Below are positions 1 through 9,672 of a stretch of 37,405 nt of DNA, piece by piece. The DNA comes from Rhodospirillaceae bacterium (GTDB lineage: Bacteria > Pseudomonadota > Alphaproteobacteria > Dongiales > Dongiaceae), in contig SSEL01000052.1 in the NCBI GenBank assembly GCA_008012315.1, forward strand, positions 1 through 37,405. The letters are read 5' to 3'. The position numbers and the translations under genes were made by a program. The notes below the pieces were generated by a model. The model worked only from the letters and a program-made list of their open reading frames with translations, did not search any database and was not told the origin of the DNA. The number at the start of each line of letters is the position of its first letter. Within the stretch, counting starts at the first letter, position 1.

Positions 1-60
1 TCCCCCGTTTCGGGGGAGGGAGTCGAACCAGAATCTTCCCTCCCCCGAAACGGGGGAGGG
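1..60. repeat. Pair of GC-rich palindromes in inverted orientation (REP-like)
   Basis: Two copies of one palindrome are visible. The second, at 38-60, has a perfect 10-bp stem (CCCTCCCCCG and its complement) around an AAA loop. The first, at 1-20, has the same stem around a TTT loop, and the window edge cuts off the outer bases of its left arm. Because the loops are complementary, the two copies are exact inverted repeats, separated by 17 bp (21-37). A further purine-rich run follows at 61-72. The unit lies directly upstream of a DUF559 gene. REP-like mobile palindromes are known in bacteria, but assigning this one to a family is inference. Confidence 0.75.
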
Positions 61-93
61 CCAGGGAGGGGGCTGCGCACGCATGCGACAACG

Positions 94-444
94 CTGAAAC
101 GTGCCCGCAAACTCCGCCGGGAACCTACCGATGCTGAAAACAAGCTTTGGTCATTGCTGCGCCGTCGACAGATCGACGGACATCATTTCCGCAAGCAGGT
201 GCCGATTGGCGACTTTGTCGTCGATTTTGCTTGCCTGAAGATGCGCTTGATCATCGAAGTCGACGGTGGCCAACACGCCTTACGCCAACAGCAGGACGCA
301 CAGCGAAGCGAATATTTGATGAAGCTCGGCTATCAAATTCTGCGCTTCTGGAACAACGACATCCTGCAAAATCCGGAAGGCGTTTTGGGGCGCCTTCGTG
401 AAGCTCTTGATAAAGCGAGTATGAACGATGCCGAAACGCACTGA
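94..444 (+). CDS. DUF559 / Vsr-like endonuclease-domain protein, start uncertain
   Basis: The reading frame encodes a compact protein of the DUF559 family, which belongs to the PD-(D/E)XK-like Vsr/MTH538 nuclease fold. Typical family features are the N-terminal [16 protein letters not shown] helix, then [15 protein letters not shown], then VDFACL, and the core [10 protein letters not shown], followed by [14 protein letters not shown]. The Asp and Glu of this core are the expected metal-binding residues. The frame is open to the window edge but has no ATG, GTG or TTG before TTG 154, which would remove the conserved first helix. I used CTG 94 as a placeholder. ATG 83 is one frame off and soon meets a stop, so a single-base loss may have broken the start. 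The 3' end overlaps carB by 17 bp. Function is unknown; it may be decaying. Confidence 0.7.
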   Translation: MKRARKLRREPTDAENKLWSLLRRRQIDGHHFRKQVPIGDFVVDFACLKMRLIIEVDGGQHALRQQQDAQRSEYLMKLGYQILRFWNNDILQNPEGVLGRLREALDKASMNDAETH

Positions 445-3400
445 CATCAAATCGATCATGATCATCGGCGCCGGGCCGATCGTCATCGGGCAGGCTTGCG
501 AATTCGATTATTCCGGGGCGCAGGCCTGCAAGGCTTTGCGCGAGGAAGGCTACCGGGTGATCCTGGTCAATTCCAATCCGGCCACCATCATGACCGACCC
601 GGATCTGGCCGATGCCACCTATGTCGAGCCGATCACGCCTGATGTCGTTGCGAAGATCATCGAGAAGGAACGGCCCGACGCCCTGCTGCCCACCATGGGC
701 GGCCAGACGGCGCTCAACACGGCACTGTCGCTGCACAAATCCGGCAAGCTGGCCGAACTCGGTGTCGAGATGATCGGCGCCGACGCCAAGGCGATCGATA
801 TGGCCGAGGATCGCCTGCTGTTCCGTGAGGCGATGGATCGCATCGGCCTCTCCAGCCCACGCGGCGATCTGGTTTCCACCCTGGAGGAAGCGCTGGATGT
901 GCTGGCGCAGGTCGGCCTGCCGGCCATCATTCGCCCCTCTTTCACCCTGGGCGGCACCGGCGGCGGCATCGCCAATAGCCGCGAGGAATTCATCCGCATC
1001 GTCGAAGGCGGCATCAAGGCCTCGCCGGTGGGCGAAGTGCTGGTCGAGGAATCCGTGCTCGGCTGGAAGGAATATGAGATGGAGGTCGTGCGCGACCGCG
1101 CCGACAACTGCATCATCATCTGCTCGATCGAGAATATCGATCCGATGGGCGTGCATACCGGCGATTCCATCACCGTCGCCCCGGCTTTGACCCTGACAGA
1201 CAAAGAATATCAACTCATGCGCAACGCCTCGATCGCGGTGTTGCGCGAGATCGGCGTCGAAACCGGCGGCTCCAACGTGCAATTCGCGGTGCATCCGGAA
1301 ACCGGCCGGCTGATCGTCATCGAGATGAATCCGCGCGTGTCCCGCTCTTCGGCTTTGGCCTCGAAAGCGACCGGCTTCCCCATCGCCAAGGTCGCCGCCA
1401 AACTGGCGATCGGCTACACGCTGGACGAGCTCGCGAACGATATCACCCGCGTGACGCCGGCTTCCTTCGAGCCGACCATCGACTATATCGTCACCAAGAT
1501 GCCGCGCTTCACCTTCGAGAAATTCCCCGGTGCCGAACAAGTGCTGTCGACCTCGATGAAATCAGTCGGCGAAGCCATGGCGATCGGCCGCAGCTTCCAG
1601 GAATCGGTCCAGAAGGCATTGCGCTCGATGGAGACCGGCCTGACCGGTTTCGACGAGGTCGAGCTCAGCGGTGACAGGACCGAGATCCGCGCCCATCTCG
1701 CCAAAGCGACGCCGGATCGCCTGCTGGTCATCGCCGAGGCGTTGCGGCACGGACTGACGGTCGAGGAAGTCTGCGAGGTCAGCAAATACGATCCCTGGTT
1801 CGTGCGCCAGATCGCCGACATCATCGCCATGGAAGCGGAGATCCGCCGCAATGGCCTGCCGGCCGGCAAAGCCGCCATGCTGCGGCTGAAAAAGATGGGC
1901 TTCTCCGATGCCAGGCTCGGCAAGCTGACCGGCCGGAGCGCAGCAGATGTCACCGCCCTTCGCCAGAAGCTCGATGTGCGGCCAGTCTATAAGCGGATCG
2001 ATACCTGCGCGGCCGAATTCGCTTCGGCGACACCCTATATGTATTCCTGCTACGAAGGCGACGGCATCGAGCCTGCCGAATGCGAAGCCGATCCCAGCGC
2101 ACGCAACAAGGTCATCATCCTGGGTGGCGGGCCGAACCGCATCGGCCAGGGCATCGAATTCGATTACTGCTGCGTTCATGCGGCCTATGCGTTGAAGGCT
2201 GCGGGCCATGAGACGATCATGGTGAACTGCAATCCGGAAACCGTCTCGACCGATTACGATACCTCGGACCGGCTCTATTTCGAACCCCTGACGGCGGAAG
2301 ATGTGATCGAGCTCGCCCGGGTCGAGCAGCGCAAGGGCAAGCTGCTTGGCGTCATCGTGCAGTTCGGCGGCCAGACGCCGCTGAAGCTGGCGCATGCCTT
2401 GGAAAAGGCCGGCATCCCGATCCTCGGTACCTCGCCGGATGCGATCGATCTTGCCGAGGACCGCGAGCGCTTCCAGCAATTGCTGCATAAGCTGGAGCTG
2501 CGCCAGCCCGCCAATGGCACCGCGCGCTCGGCGGAAGAAGCCGAGCAGATTGCCGAACGCATCGGCTATCCGGTCGTCATTCGTCCATCCTATGTGCTGG
2601 GCGGCCGCGCCATGGAGATCGTCTATGAATCCGCCGGCCTGCGCCGCTATATGCGCAAGGCTGTGCAAGTCTCCGGCGACAACCCGGTGCTGATCGATTC
2701 CTATCTGCAGGACGCGATCGAGGTCGATGTCGATGCGCTTTGCGACGGCAAGGACGTGCATGTCGCCGGCATCATGGAACATATCGAGGAAGCCGGCATC
2801 CATTCCGGCGACAGCGCCTGCGCCTTGCCGCCCCATACGTTGTCGCTGGCGGTGATTGCCGAAATCCGCCGGCAGTCGGAAGCCCTTGCCCGCGGCCTCA
2901 ACGTCGTTGGCCTCATGAATGTGCAGTTCGCCGTCAAGGGCGGCGACATCTATGTGCTGGAGGTCAATCCCCGGGCCAGCCGCACGGTGCCTTTCGTCGC
3001 CAAGGCGACCGGCACGCCGATCGCCAAGATTGCCGCCCGCGTCATGGCCGGCGAGAAGCTGGCGGCATTCGATCTCGATGCCAGCGTCCGCCATCACGTC
3101 GCGGTCAAGGAAGCTGTCTTCCCCTTTGCCCGCTTCCCCGGCGTCGACATCATCCTGGGCCCGGAAATGAAATCGACCGGCGAGGTCATGGGCCTGGACG
3201 CCGATTTCCCGCGCGCCTTCCTGAAGGCACAGATGGGCGCCGGCCTGATGCTACCGCGCAATGGCGGCGTCTTCATCTCGGTCAAAGACAAGGATAAGCA
3301 GGCGATCATCCCGGCGGCCAAGAAGTTGCTGGAAATGGGCTTCGACGTCCTGGCAACGCCGGGCACGGCCGCCTTCCTGCGCAACCAGGGATTGGCCGTC

Positions 3401-3664
3401 CGGGCGATCAACAAAGTGCATCAGGGCAGCCCGCATATCGTCGAGGCGATGCAGCGCGGCGAGATCAAGCTGGTGCTCAATACGGTGAACGGCGCCAAGG
3501 CGATTCACGACAGTTTCGACATCCGCCGGAGCGCCTTGATGGGCAGCATTCCCTATTTCACGACCCTGTCGGGCATCCTGGCGGCGGTGGAGGCGATCGG
3601 CGCTTTGGCGAGTGGAGACCTTGAAGTTGCGCCCCTTCAGTCGTACTTTAAGCAGGCATCCTGA
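428..3664 (+). CDS. carB: Carbamoyl-phosphate synthase large subunit
   Basis: CarB makes carbamoyl phosphate from bicarbonate, two ATP and ammonia channelled from the glutaminase CarA, feeding pyrimidine and arginine synthesis in the cytosol. The 1078-residue length matches the family (E. coli about 1073). Two homologous synthase halves are visible. The first starts at [21 protein letters not shown], with an ATP-grasp domain around residues 128-320 and the [20 protein letters not shown] motif. The second starts at [19 protein letters not shown], with an ATP-grasp around 670-860 ending in [19 protein letters not shown]. The last 140 residues form the MGS-like allosteric domain. ATG 428 gives the usual [10 protein letters not shown] start. 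carA is not between the window edge and carB; it may lie upstream of the DUF559 gene. The argJ product in this window acts in the same arginine pathway. Confidence 0.98.
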   Translation: MPKRTDIKSIMIIGAGPIVIGQACEFDYSGAQACKALREEGYRVILVNSNPATIMTDPDLADATYVEPITPDVVAKIIEKERPDALLPTMGGQTALNTALSLHKSGKLAELGVEMIGADAKAIDMAEDRLLFREAMDRIGLSSPRGDLVSTLEEALDVLAQVGLPAIIRPSFTLGGTGGGIANSREEFIRIVEGGIKASPVGEVLVEESVLGWKEYEMEVVRDRADNCIIICSIENIDPMGVHTGDSITVAPALTLTDKEYQLMRNASIAVLREIGVETGGSNVQFAVHPETGRLIVIEMNPRVSRSSALASKATGFPIAKVAAKLAIGYTLDELANDITRVTPASFEPTIDYIVTKMPRFTFEKFPGAEQVLSTSMKSVGEAMAIGRSFQESVQKALRSMETGLTGFDEVELSGDRTEIRAHLAKATPDRLLVIAEALRHGLTVEEVCEVSKYDPWFVRQIADIIAMEAEIRRNGLPAGKAAMLRLKKMGFSDARLGKLTGRSAADVTALRQKLDVRPVYKRIDTCAAEFASATPYMYSCYEGDGIEPAECEADPSARNKVIILGGGPNRIGQGIEFDYCCVHAAYALKAAGHETIMVNCNPETVSTDYDTSDRLYFEPLTAEDVIELARVEQRKGKLLGVIVQFGGQTPLKLAHALEKAGIPILGTSPDAIDLAEDRERFQQLLHKLELRQPANGTARSAEEAEQIAERIGYPVVIRPSYVLGGRAMEIVYESAGLRRYMRKAVQVSGDNPVLIDSYLQDAIEVDVDALCDGKDVHVAGIMEHIEEAGIHSGDSACALPPHTLSLAVIAEIRRQSEALARGLNVVGLMNVQFAVKGGDIYVLEVNPRASRTVPFVAKATGTPIAKIAARVMAGEKLAAFDLDASVRHHVAVKEAVFPFARFPGVDIILGPEMKSTGEVMGLDADFPRAFLKAQMGAGLMLPRNGGVFISVKDKDKQAIIPAAKKLLEMGFDVLATPGTAAFLRNQGLAVRAINKVHQGSPHIVEAMQRGEIKLVLNTVNGAKAIHDSFDIRRSALMGSIPYFTTLSGILAAVEAIGALASGDLEVAPLQSYFKQAS

Positions 3665-3734
3665 ACTCCAGGGTGATCAACTTGCAGCCGGGACGGTCGT
3701 TAAGTAATTGATGTATCGTCCTTTTCTGGCTCAT

Positions 3735-3775
3735 CGGGTGTTCTGGCCGGTTTTCTAAAAACCGGAAAGTACCCG
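3735..3775. repeat. Hairpin between carB and greA
   Basis: A perfect 8-bp stem (CCGGTTTT at 3747-3754 with AAAACCGG at 3758-3765) has a 3-nt loop. An outer 5-bp stem (CGGGT at 3735-3739 with ACCCG at 3771-3775) extends it. No T-run follows on either strand, so it is not a standard intrinsic terminator. It may be a pause, processing or regulatory stem in the carB-greA transcript, or a leader of greA. It is the only notable feature of this 146-bp gap. Confidence 0.5.
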
Positions 3776-3810
3776 AGGGGTGTGCTTTGCTGTTTTTGGG
3801 TTAACGAATT

Positions 3811-4284
3811 ATGTCAAAAATCCCGATGACGGCCGACGGTTTCGTCCGTCTGGAAGACGAATTGAGGCACCTGAAATCGGTCGAACGGCCGGCGATCATT
3901 CGCGCCATCGCCGAAGCCCGCGAGCATGGCGATCTCAGCGAAAACGCTGAATATCACGCGGCCCGCGAGCGACAGAGCTTCATCGAAGGCCGGGTCATGG
4001 AGCTGGAAGACAAGATCAGCCGCGCGGAAATCATCGACGTCTCGAAACTCTCCGGCAAACAGGTGAAATTCGGCGCCACGGTCACCTTGATCGACGAGGA
4101 CACGGAAGAAAAAGCCGTCTACCAGATCGTCGGCGAAGACGAAGCCGATATCAAATTGAAGCGCCTCGCCATCACGGCGCCGCTGGCGCGCGCTTTGGTG
4201 GGCAAATCGGTCGGCGATTCCGTGGAGGTCTCCACGCCGGGCGGCTCCAAAAGCTATGAGATATCCAAGGTCGTCTTCAAATAA
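3811..4284 (+). CDS. greA: Transcription elongation factor GreA
   Basis: GreA binds the secondary channel of RNA polymerase and stimulates cleavage of backtracked RNA, rescuing stalled complexes. The 157-residue protein has the standard two-part layout. An N-terminal antiparallel coiled coil (about residues 1-75) contains the family motif [21 protein letters not shown] near its tip, including the acidic residues that act at the polymerase active site. A C-terminal FKBP-like domain follows (about 80-157), with [39 protein letters not shown] spread across it. The carB-greA order is common in alphaproteobacteria. A strong intrinsic terminator follows the stop codon, so greA is probably the last gene of this unit. 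The Shine-Dalgarno sequence is weak. Confidence 0.97.
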   Translation: MSKIPMTADGFVRLEDELRHLKSVERPAIIRAIAEAREHGDLSENAEYHAARERQSFIEGRVMELEDKISRAEIIDVSKLSGKQVKFGATVTLIDEDTEEKAVYQIVGEDEADIKLKRLAITAPLARALVGKSVGDSVEVSTPGGSKSYEISKVVFK

Positions 4285-4305
4285 ATGGATTGCCTCTTGC
4301 AGGTG

Positions 4306-4340
4306 AAAAAGGCCGGTGCCGTGAAGCGCCGGCCTTTTTT
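4306..4340 (+). terminator. Rho-independent terminator after greA
   Basis: A 9-bp GC-rich stem (4311-4319 paired with 4326-4334, one T-G wobble, loop CGTGAA) is preceded by five A and followed by six T (4335-4340). This is a textbook intrinsic terminator 22 bp after the greA stop. The flanking A and T runs extend the pairing, so it could also work in reverse, although no minus-strand gene ends here. Confidence 0.9.
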
Positions 4341-4407
4341 GCTGTCCGCGCTTAAATGAGCGTAAGATGACAAGGGAGCGGGAAAGCGCAGTGAGGTTAG
4401 GGGCACG

Positions 4408-4884
4408 ATGACACAGACGACCATCATCATCCGGACAGCGGGCCAGGCGGATCACCCCTTCATCTTCAGCCTGTCGACGCGGCTTGCCATGGTGGCGCAA
4501 TTGCCGGGCCGCAGCGAAAACGAACTGCAGGCTTTCCAGGACCATCATATGCAGACGGCCTTGGGCACGCCGCTGCCGGGCGCTGCGACCCTGGTCGCCG
4601 CCATGCCCAGCGGCCCTGTCCTCGGCTTCATCCATGTCGAGCCGGGACCCGATCCGGTCACGGCGGAGCCGGCCGGCTATGTCTCCATGCTGGCCGTGGT
4701 GCCGGAAGCCGAAGGCCAGGGCATCGCCCGGCAATTGATGGCTGCCGCAGAGGAATGGGCGCGCGAACAGGGATATCGCTGCCTCAGCCTCGATGTCTTC
4801 GCCAGCAACGAACGCGCCCGGCGGTTCTATGACCTGCTCGGCTATGACGAGGATTCGGTGAAGCTCTACAAGCTGCTGAAATGA
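4408..4884 (+). CDS. GNAT-family N-acetyltransferase
   Basis: This 158-residue protein has the acetyl-CoA-binding core of the GNAT superfamily. It shows the strand YVSMLAVVPEAEGQGIARQLM, with Q-G-I-A as the pyrophosphate-binding loop, followed by the helix AAAEEWAREQGYRCLSLDVF and the C-terminal motif ASNERARRFYDLLGY that closes the fold. The N-terminal third (about residues 1-60) would form the acceptor site and has no feature that predicts a substrate. The gene stands alone between the greA terminator and a convergent cupin gene 7 bp away. ATG 4408 follows a purine-rich GAGGTTAGGGG stretch. The acceptor could be an amine, an antibiotic or a protein N-terminus; the sequence does not decide. 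Confidence 0.9.
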   Translation: MTQTTIIIRTAGQADHPFIFSLSTRLAMVAQLPGRSENELQAFQDHHMQTALGTPLPGAATLVAAMPSGPVLGFIHVEPGPDPVTAEPAGYVSMLAVVPEAEGQGIARQLMAAAEEWAREQGYRCLSLDVFASNERARRFYDLLGYDEDSVKLYKLLK

Positions 4885-4891
4885 TTCGGCG

Positions 4892-5206
4892 TTAAATACT
4901 GCCGGCCCGCTCGATCACCAGGATGCGCGCCGCGCCGACCGGATGCGCGACATGCGCATCGCCGGGCTCGGCATAGAAGATATCGCCGGTTTCCAGGCGC
5001 ACGACATGCTCGCCCGAAGCATCACGGTAATGCATGTCGACGATGCCGTCGACCACTGCAAAGACTTCCTGCCCATCATTGACATGCCACTTATAGGGCT
5101 GATCGGTCCAATGCAGGCGAACGCTCGTGCCATCCAGCACGGCGATATCCAAGGCGCCCCAGGCCCGGTCGGCGGTAAAATCGCGAGCGTGAATCAGCTT
5201 CATCAT
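4892..5206 (-). CDS. Small single-domain cupin protein
   Basis: This protein of about 104 residues is a single cupin_2 beta-barrel. Motif 1 is around WHVNDGQEVFAVVDG and motif 2 around LETGDIFYAEPGDAHVAHP. The His, Glu and later His fit metal-binding positions, although motif 1 has one His rather than the usual pair. I prefer the ATG at 5206 (MMKLIHARDF) over an upstream in-frame ATG at 5302. The extra 32 residues from that start are Cys/Arg-rich and unlike a cupin, and a GAGACG stretch lies just upstream of 5206. Small cupins of this type bind metals or small ligands or act as isomerases and dioxygenases. The role is unknown. It is divergent from the YffB-like gene. Confidence 0.85.
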   Translation of the reverse strand: MMKLIHARDFTADRAWGALDIAVLDGTSVRLHWTDQPYKWHVNDGQEVFAVVDGIVDMHYRDASGEHVVRLETGDIFYAEPGDAHVAHPVGAARILVIERAGSI

Positions 5207-5380
5207 ACGTCTCGATAGCAAGTCATGTATCGACCTAGCTAACCGCTTTGTCCGACACCGACAAGGACAAGCGACCTGCAAATTCGGACATGAAAGCGCC
5301 ATCGCCGCAATGGCTTTTCAGATCGGCTTGCGCACTTTAGGCTGCGGCCGGATGAACCCATATCGATAAGGCTGACGGAT

Positions 5381-5731
5381 ATGACCGCCACGATCTACGG
5401 CATCAAGAACTGCGACACGATGAAGAAGGCCATGTCCTGGCTGAACGATCATCACGTCCATTACCGATTCCATGATTACAAGATCGCCGGCATCGATGCG
5501 GCGCATCTGAAACACTGGTGCGACAAGCTCGGCTGGGAGACCGTGCTCAACCGCGCCGGGACCACCTTCCGCAAGCTCCCGGAGGCGGCCAGGCAGAATC
5601 TGGATCAGTCAAAAGCGATATCGCTGATGCTCGATCAGCCCTCGATGATCAAACGGCCGGTCCTCGATCTTGGCGCATCGCTGCTGATCGGCTTCAAGCC
5701 GGAAGCCTATGCCAGGGCATTCGATAAGTAG
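5381..5731 (+). CDS. ArsC/Spx-family protein, YffB-like
   Basis: This 116-residue thioredoxin-fold protein starts with TIYGIKNCDTMKKAMSWL, where Cys11 is the single N-terminal cysteine typical of the YffB branch of the ArsC/Spx family. The family features GWETVLNRAGTTFRKLP and PSMIKRPVLDLG follow in the expected order; the Arg in IKRP is the usual anion-site residue. YffB proteins are related to glutaredoxin-dependent arsenate reductases but have not generally been shown to reduce arsenate, and glutathione-dependent thiol chemistry has been suggested. No arsenic-resistance genes lie nearby, so I do not call it arsC. It ends 8 bp from the convergent ubiD-like gene. Confidence 0.9.
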   Translation: MTATIYGIKNCDTMKKAMSWLNDHHVHYRFHDYKIAGIDAAHLKHWCDKLGWETVLNRAGTTFRKLPEAARQNLDQSKAISLMLDQPSMIKRPVLDLGASLLIGFKPEAYARAFDK

Positions 5732-5739
5732 ATCGCTTG

Positions 5740-7248
5740 CTACTTCCAGATCGGCTTGCCGCTGCCGGGCAGGCCATAGCTGGACCATTTGCGGGTGACG
5801 AGATCGACGACGTCATCCGACATGCGAATCTTCTCGCCCCATTCGCGCTTGGTTTCCGGCGGCCATTTATTGGTGGCATCGAGGCCGATCTTGCCGCCGA
5901 GACCGCTATCCGGTGAGGCGAAGTCGAGATAGTCGATCGGCGTTCCCTCGATCACGGTGATGTCGCGCGCCGGGTCCATGCGGGTGGACATCGCCCACAT
6001 CACATCCTTCCAGTCGCGCGCATTGATATCGTCATCCACCACGATGACGAATTTCGTGTACATGAACTGCCGCAGGAACGACCAGACGCCCATCATCACG
6101 CGCTTGGCATGGCCGGGATAGGCCTTCTTCATCGATACCACGGCGATGCGATAAGAGCAGCCTTCCGGCGGCAGCCAGAAATCGACGATCTCCGGGAATT
6201 GCTGCGTCAGCAGCGGAATGAAGACCTCATTGAGCGCTTCGCCCAGCACCGAGGGCTCGTCGGGCGGCCGGCCGGTGAAGGTCGAGAGGTAGATCGGATC
6301 GCGCCGCATGGTAACGGCGGTGACGGTGAAAACCGGAAATTGTTCGACCGAATTGTAATAGCCGGTATGGTCGCCATAGGGACCTTCGTCGCGGTAATCG
6401 GTCAGCGAGACATGGCCTTCGAGCACGATCTCAGCCGTCGCCGGCACTTTCAGCGGCACCGTCTTGCAATCCACCAACTCCACCTTGCGGCCACGCAACA
6501 GGCCGGCGAATTGGTATTCCGACACCGTTTCCGGCACCGGCGTCACCGCCGCCAGGATGGTGCCGGGATCGGCGCCGATCACCGCCGCCGCCGGCAGCGG
6601 CTCCGGTTTCTCGGCCTTCCAGCGCGCGTGATGCAGCGCCCCGCCGCGATGCTTCAGCCAGCGCATCAGCGTCTGGTTCTTGTTCAGCACCTGCATGCGA
6701 TAGATGCCGAGATTGTAATTGTCCTCGCGTTTTTTGCTCGGCCCCTTCGTGACCACCAAAGGCCAGGTGATCAGCGGCGCCGGCTCACCGGGCCAGCAGC
6801 CCTGGATCGGCAGCTTCGTCAGGTCGATGTCATCGCCTTGCAGCACGATATCCTGGCAGGGGCCATAGCTCACCGTCTTCGGATGCATCGCCATGACGGT
6901 TTTGACGAGCGGCAGCATGTCCAATGCTTCGCGCCAGCCGCCCGGCGGTTCCGGCTGCTTCAGGAAGGCGAGCGTCTCGCCGATCTGGCGCAACTGGTCG
7001 GGCTCACGCTCCATGCCCCAGGCGACGCGCTGCACCGTGCCGAAGACATTGACCAGGACCGGCATATCATAGCGCTTGCCGTCCTTGCCGACCGGGTTTT
7101 CAAACAGGACCGCCGGCCCTTGCTCGGCCAGCAAGCGTGTTTGAATCTCGGTCATCTCCAGATGGGGATCGACCGGCACCGCGACGCGCCGCAACTGGCC
7201 GGCCTGCTCGAGCCGGGTCAGGAAATCGCGCAGCGACTCATAGGGCAT
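5740..7248 (-). CDS. ubiD: UbiD-family decarboxylase (prenylated-FMN dependent)
   Basis: UbiD-family enzymes use prenylated FMN, made by UbiX, to decarboxylate unsaturated or aromatic acids. UbiD itself acts on 4-hydroxy-3-polyprenylbenzoate in ubiquinone synthesis. The 502-residue length and the start [17 protein letters not shown] are typical. The cofactor-site stretch [10 protein letters not shown] (about 178-186) has the conserved Arg184. [12 protein letters not shown] (about 287-298) has the catalytic E-(X)4-D pair, Glu288 and Asp293. The late strand [21 protein letters not shown] is also diagnostic. It lies 20 bp downstream of argJ on the same strand and is probably co-transcribed. No ubiX is present in the window. 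Ubiquinone synthesis is the default call, but other UbiD-family substrates cannot be excluded. Confidence 0.92.
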   Translation of the reverse strand: MPYESLRDFLTRLEQAGQLRRVAVPVDPHLEMTEIQTRLLAEQGPAVLFENPVGKDGKRYDMPVLVNVFGTVQRVAWGMEREPDQLRQIGETLAFLKQPEPPGGWREALDMLPLVKTVMAMHPKTVSYGPCQDIVLQGDDIDLTKLPIQGCWPGEPAPLITWPLVVTKGPSKKREDNYNLGIYRMQVLNKNQTLMRWLKHRGGALHHARWKAEKPEPLPAAAVIGADPGTILAAVTPVPETVSEYQFAGLLRGRKVELVDCKTVPLKVPATAEIVLEGHVSLTDYRDEGPYGDHTGYYNSVEQFPVFTVTAVTMRRDPIYLSTFTGRPPDEPSVLGEALNEVFIPLLTQQFPEIVDFWLPPEGCSYRIAVVSMKKAYPGHAKRVMMGVWSFLRQFMYTKFVIVVDDDINARDWKDVMWAMSTRMDPARDITVIEGTPIDYLDFASPDSGLGGKIGLDATNKWPPETKREWGEKIRMSDDVVDLVTRKWSSYGLPGSGKPIWK

Positions 7249-7268
7249 GACGAATCGACGCCTCCAGC

Positions 7269-8504
7269 TTACGAACGGTAATCGGCATTGATCTCGATAT
7301 AACGATGAGTGAGATCACAGGTCCAGATCCGCGCCTTGCCGCTGCCGACACCGACATCGACCGCAATGTGGATTTCCTGCCCCTTGATATGCTTGGCGAC
7401 AGGCGTCTCATCATAATCCGGCCGGCGCTGGCCATTGCGGGTGATTTCCACGCCGCCGATGCTGATCGACAGCTTGTCGCGATCGGCCTTCTCGCCGGCT
7501 TTGCCGACGGCCGCGACCACACGGCCCCAATTGGCGTCCTCGCCGGCGATCGCCGTCTTCACCAGGGGCGAATTGCCGACCGCCAGGCCGATCCGGCGAG
7601 CGGCAGCAGCGTTGGCGGCGCCGGTGATATCGATCGTCACCAATTTTTCCGCGCCCTCGCCGTCCTTGACCACCTGGATCGCCAGGTCCTGCAGCAGATC
7701 CTCCAGCTTCTCCCGGAAATCCTTCAGCAGCCGGTCGCCAGCCGAAGTGGGCTTCGGATGTTTCGCACCCTGCCCGGTTGCGACCAGCAGCAATGTATCG
7801 CTGGTCGAGGTATCGCCATCGACTGTGATGCTGTTGAACGAGCGATCCGCGCCGCGCGCCAGCAAGGTTTGCAGGATATCGGCCGGGATTTTCGCATCGG
7901 TCGCCACGAAAGCCAGCATGGTCGCCATATCGGGCGCGATCATGCCGGAGCCCTTGCAGAAGCCGTTGATGGTGACCGTCGCCTCGCCGATCCTGGCAGT
8001 GCGGGTCGCTAGTTTCGGAAAGGTGTCTGTCGTCATGATCGCTGCCGCCGCCGCGGCCCAGCCATCGGCCTTCAGCGACTTGACGATGGCCGGCAATTTG
8101 CCGGTGATGCGTTCATCGGGCAGCAACTCGCCGATCACCCCGGTCGAGGCGATATAGACCTCGCTTGGCTTGCAGCCGATTGCCGCCGCCGCCGCTTTGA
8201 CGCTGCGGTCGACCGATTGAATGCCCGCTTTTCCGGTAAAGGCATTGGCATTGCCGGCATTGACGAGAATGGCCCGCGCCTTGCCGGATTTCAGGTTCTT
8301 CCGGCACAGATCGACAGGCGCGGAGCGGGTCAGCGATTTGGTCAGCACACCGGCGATCGTGCTGCCGGGGGCCAGTTCCATCAGCATGACATCCGGCCGT
8401 CCCTTATAGCGGATATTGCATTCGAAGCCGGTGAGCCGGACGCCGGCAACCGGCGACAATGCCGGCACGGTTTGCGGTGCCAGCGGCGAAATCGCATGGG
8501 CCAT
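7269..8504 (-). CDS. argJ: Bifunctional glutamate N-acetyltransferase / amino-acid acetyltransferase ArgJ
   Basis: ArgJ transfers acetyl from N-acetylornithine to glutamate, recycling the acetyl group in arginine synthesis; bifunctional forms also use acetyl-CoA. The 411-residue precursor cleaves itself, and the site is visible at [11 protein letters not shown], between Met157 and Thr158, where Thr158 becomes the catalytic nucleophile of the beta chain. Other family marks are [10 protein letters not shown] (82-91), ASTGVIGE (119-126), [13 protein letters not shown], and the C-terminus INADYRS. I chose the ATG at 8504 because a GAGGGGGATC Shine-Dalgarno lies about 6 nt upstream; a TTG at 8522 is in frame but lies within that leader. 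The gene sits downstream of the parvulin gene, as often seen beside secA in alphaproteobacteria. Confidence 0.97.
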   Translation of the reverse strand: MAHAISPLAPQTVPALSPVAGVRLTGFECNIRYKGRPDVMLMELAPGSTIAGVLTKSLTRSAPVDLCRKNLKSGKARAILVNAGNANAFTGKAGIQSVDRSVKAAAAAIGCKPSEVYIASTGVIGELLPDERITGKLPAIVKSLKADGWAAAAAAIMTTDTFPKLATRTARIGEATVTINGFCKGSGMIAPDMATMLAFVATDAKIPADILQTLLARGADRSFNSITVDGDTSTSDTLLLVATGQGAKHPKPTSAGDRLLKDFREKLEDLLQDLAIQVVKDGEGAEKLVTIDITGAANAAAARRIGLAVGNSPLVKTAIAGEDANWGRVVAAVGKAGEKADRDKLSISIGGVEITRNGQRRPDYDETPVAKHIKGQEIHIAVDVGVGSGKARIWTCDLTHRYIEINADYRS

Positions 8505-8592
8505 GGCGATGATCCCCCTCAATCAATCAATCGCGACACGCAGGAACTGATGGCCGCGGCCCCGGCGGCCGCGGCGAGTATTGTCGTTTCTG

Positions 8593-9522
8593 TTACTGGG
8601 CTTTCGGCGTGCCGTCTGGATTGAACACTTCGACCTTGGCCTTGGCGCGCAGATCCGTGACCTGCTGCTGCACGGCTTCTTCGGACAACAACTGGCGGAT
8701 TTGCTCCTTTTCCGCGTCCAGGGTCGGCGGCGTCTGCTTGCGGCGGTCCTCGACCTTGATGACATGCCAGCCGAACTGGCTTTGTACCGGCTTCTGGCTG
8801 ATCTCGCCCGGCTTCATGGCAAAGGCGGCATCGCCGAATTCCTTCACCATGGCATCCTGGGTGAAGAAGCCAAGTTCGCCGCCATTGACGGCGCTGCCCT
8901 TATCGATCGATTTCTCTTTCGCGATCTTGGCGAAATCGCCGCCCTTCTTGAGCTGGGCGATGATCTTGTTCGCTTCCGCTTCGGTTTTCACCAGGATATG
9001 CGCGGCCTTGACCTCATCCTGCGGCGGATGGTCCTTCAAATTCTGCTCATAATGCGCCTTGATCGCGTCATCCGTCACCTTTTCCTTCAACAGGCGGGTG
9101 ATCAGTACCTGGCGGATGGCTTCATCTTCCAGCCGGGCCATGATGCTCTTCACTTCCGGATCGTCCTGCAGCTTCTCGTTGCGTCCCTCCTCGGCCAGCA
9201 GTTTCAGGCCAATGAGCCGGTCGGTAAGCTGCGGGAAGAGCTGATCGATATTGGCCTTGAGCTGCGGCGGCAAGCTTTCTGCCGAATCGATGACATCCTG
9301 CCGGGTGATGTCCTGGCCATTGATCTTCGCCACCACGGTCTTGGGATCGATCGGCTTGGTGTCGGTGGTGCCCTCGCCGGTCGCCGGAGTCGCAGGTTGA
9401 GCATCCTGCGCCAGAGCGGCTGCGGTCGGGAAAAGCATGGCGGCAAAGGCAATGCCGGCCGTCAGCGGCGCCGCCAGCAGGGCGGTGCGGCGGAATTTGG
9501 CAATCGGGGTCGGATGAGACAT
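8593..9522 (-). CDS. Periplasmic peptidyl-prolyl cis-trans isomerase, parvulin (PpiC/PrsA type)
   Basis: The product is a 309-residue exported foldase. After MSHPTPIAKFRR comes a hydrophobic signal segment ending near ALAQDAQ. A SurA_N-like helical chaperone region follows (KINGQDITRQDVIDSAESLPPQL and onward), then a full parvulin domain (about residues 145-245). The parvulin part has AAHILVKTEAEA, GGDFAKIAKEKS, NGGELGFF and the C-terminal FGWHVIKVED, so the active-site His residues are kept, unlike in the SurA homologue of this window. I chose ATG 9522 because AAGGAT lies 6 nt upstream; an ATG at 9576 would put 18 extra residues before the signal. It is divergent from secA, which suits a folding helper for Sec-exported proteins. 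Confidence 0.93.
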   Translation of the reverse strand: MSHPTPIAKFRRTALLAAPLTAGIAFAAMLFPTAAALAQDAQPATPATGEGTTDTKPIDPKTVVAKINGQDITRQDVIDSAESLPPQLKANIDQLFPQLTDRLIGLKLLAEEGRNEKLQDDPEVKSIMARLEDEAIRQVLITRLLKEKVTDDAIKAHYEQNLKDHPPQDEVKAAHILVKTEAEANKIIAQLKKGGDFAKIAKEKSIDKGSAVNGGELGFFTQDAMVKEFGDAAFAMKPGEISQKPVQSQFGWHVIKVEDRRKQTPPTLDAEKEQIRQLLSEEAVQQQVTDLRAKAKVEVFNPDGTPKAQ

Positions 9523-9547
9523 GTCGATCCTTATCGATAAATGGGCG

Positions 9548-9576
9548 CCTATTCCTTGATATCGTTGATTTTTCAA
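9548..9576 (-). promoter_or_regulatory. Possible sigma-70 promoter for the parvulin-argJ-ubiD unit
   Basis: On the minus strand TTGAAA (9571-9576) is followed after 17 bp by AATAGG (9548-9553), 25 bp upstream of the parvulin start codon. The -10 is poor, so this is a tentative assignment from spacing and position only. Confidence 0.3.
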
Positions 9577-9672
9577 GGCAACCGCTGGCGCGGTCGGGCG
9601 GCCGGCATCTTGCCCCGAGCCCGTCTGGGGTACAAGCGGAAAGGCCCGTCTTCACGACAAAATCAGCCCAAG

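Noticed and set aside
251..1540. Long antisense open frame of 429 codons over carB (and 1562-3097, 511 codons)
   Set aside because: It mirrors the codon bias of carB in GC-rich DNA. The predicted peptides are rich in Asp, His, Arg and Ala with no recognisable domain, while carB fills the plus strand.
6109..7281. Plus-strand frame of 390 codons over ubiD, and 16969-18033 over pepA
   Set aside because: Both lie opposite well-supported genes, have His/Arg/Gln-rich low-complexity translations, and lack any family motif.
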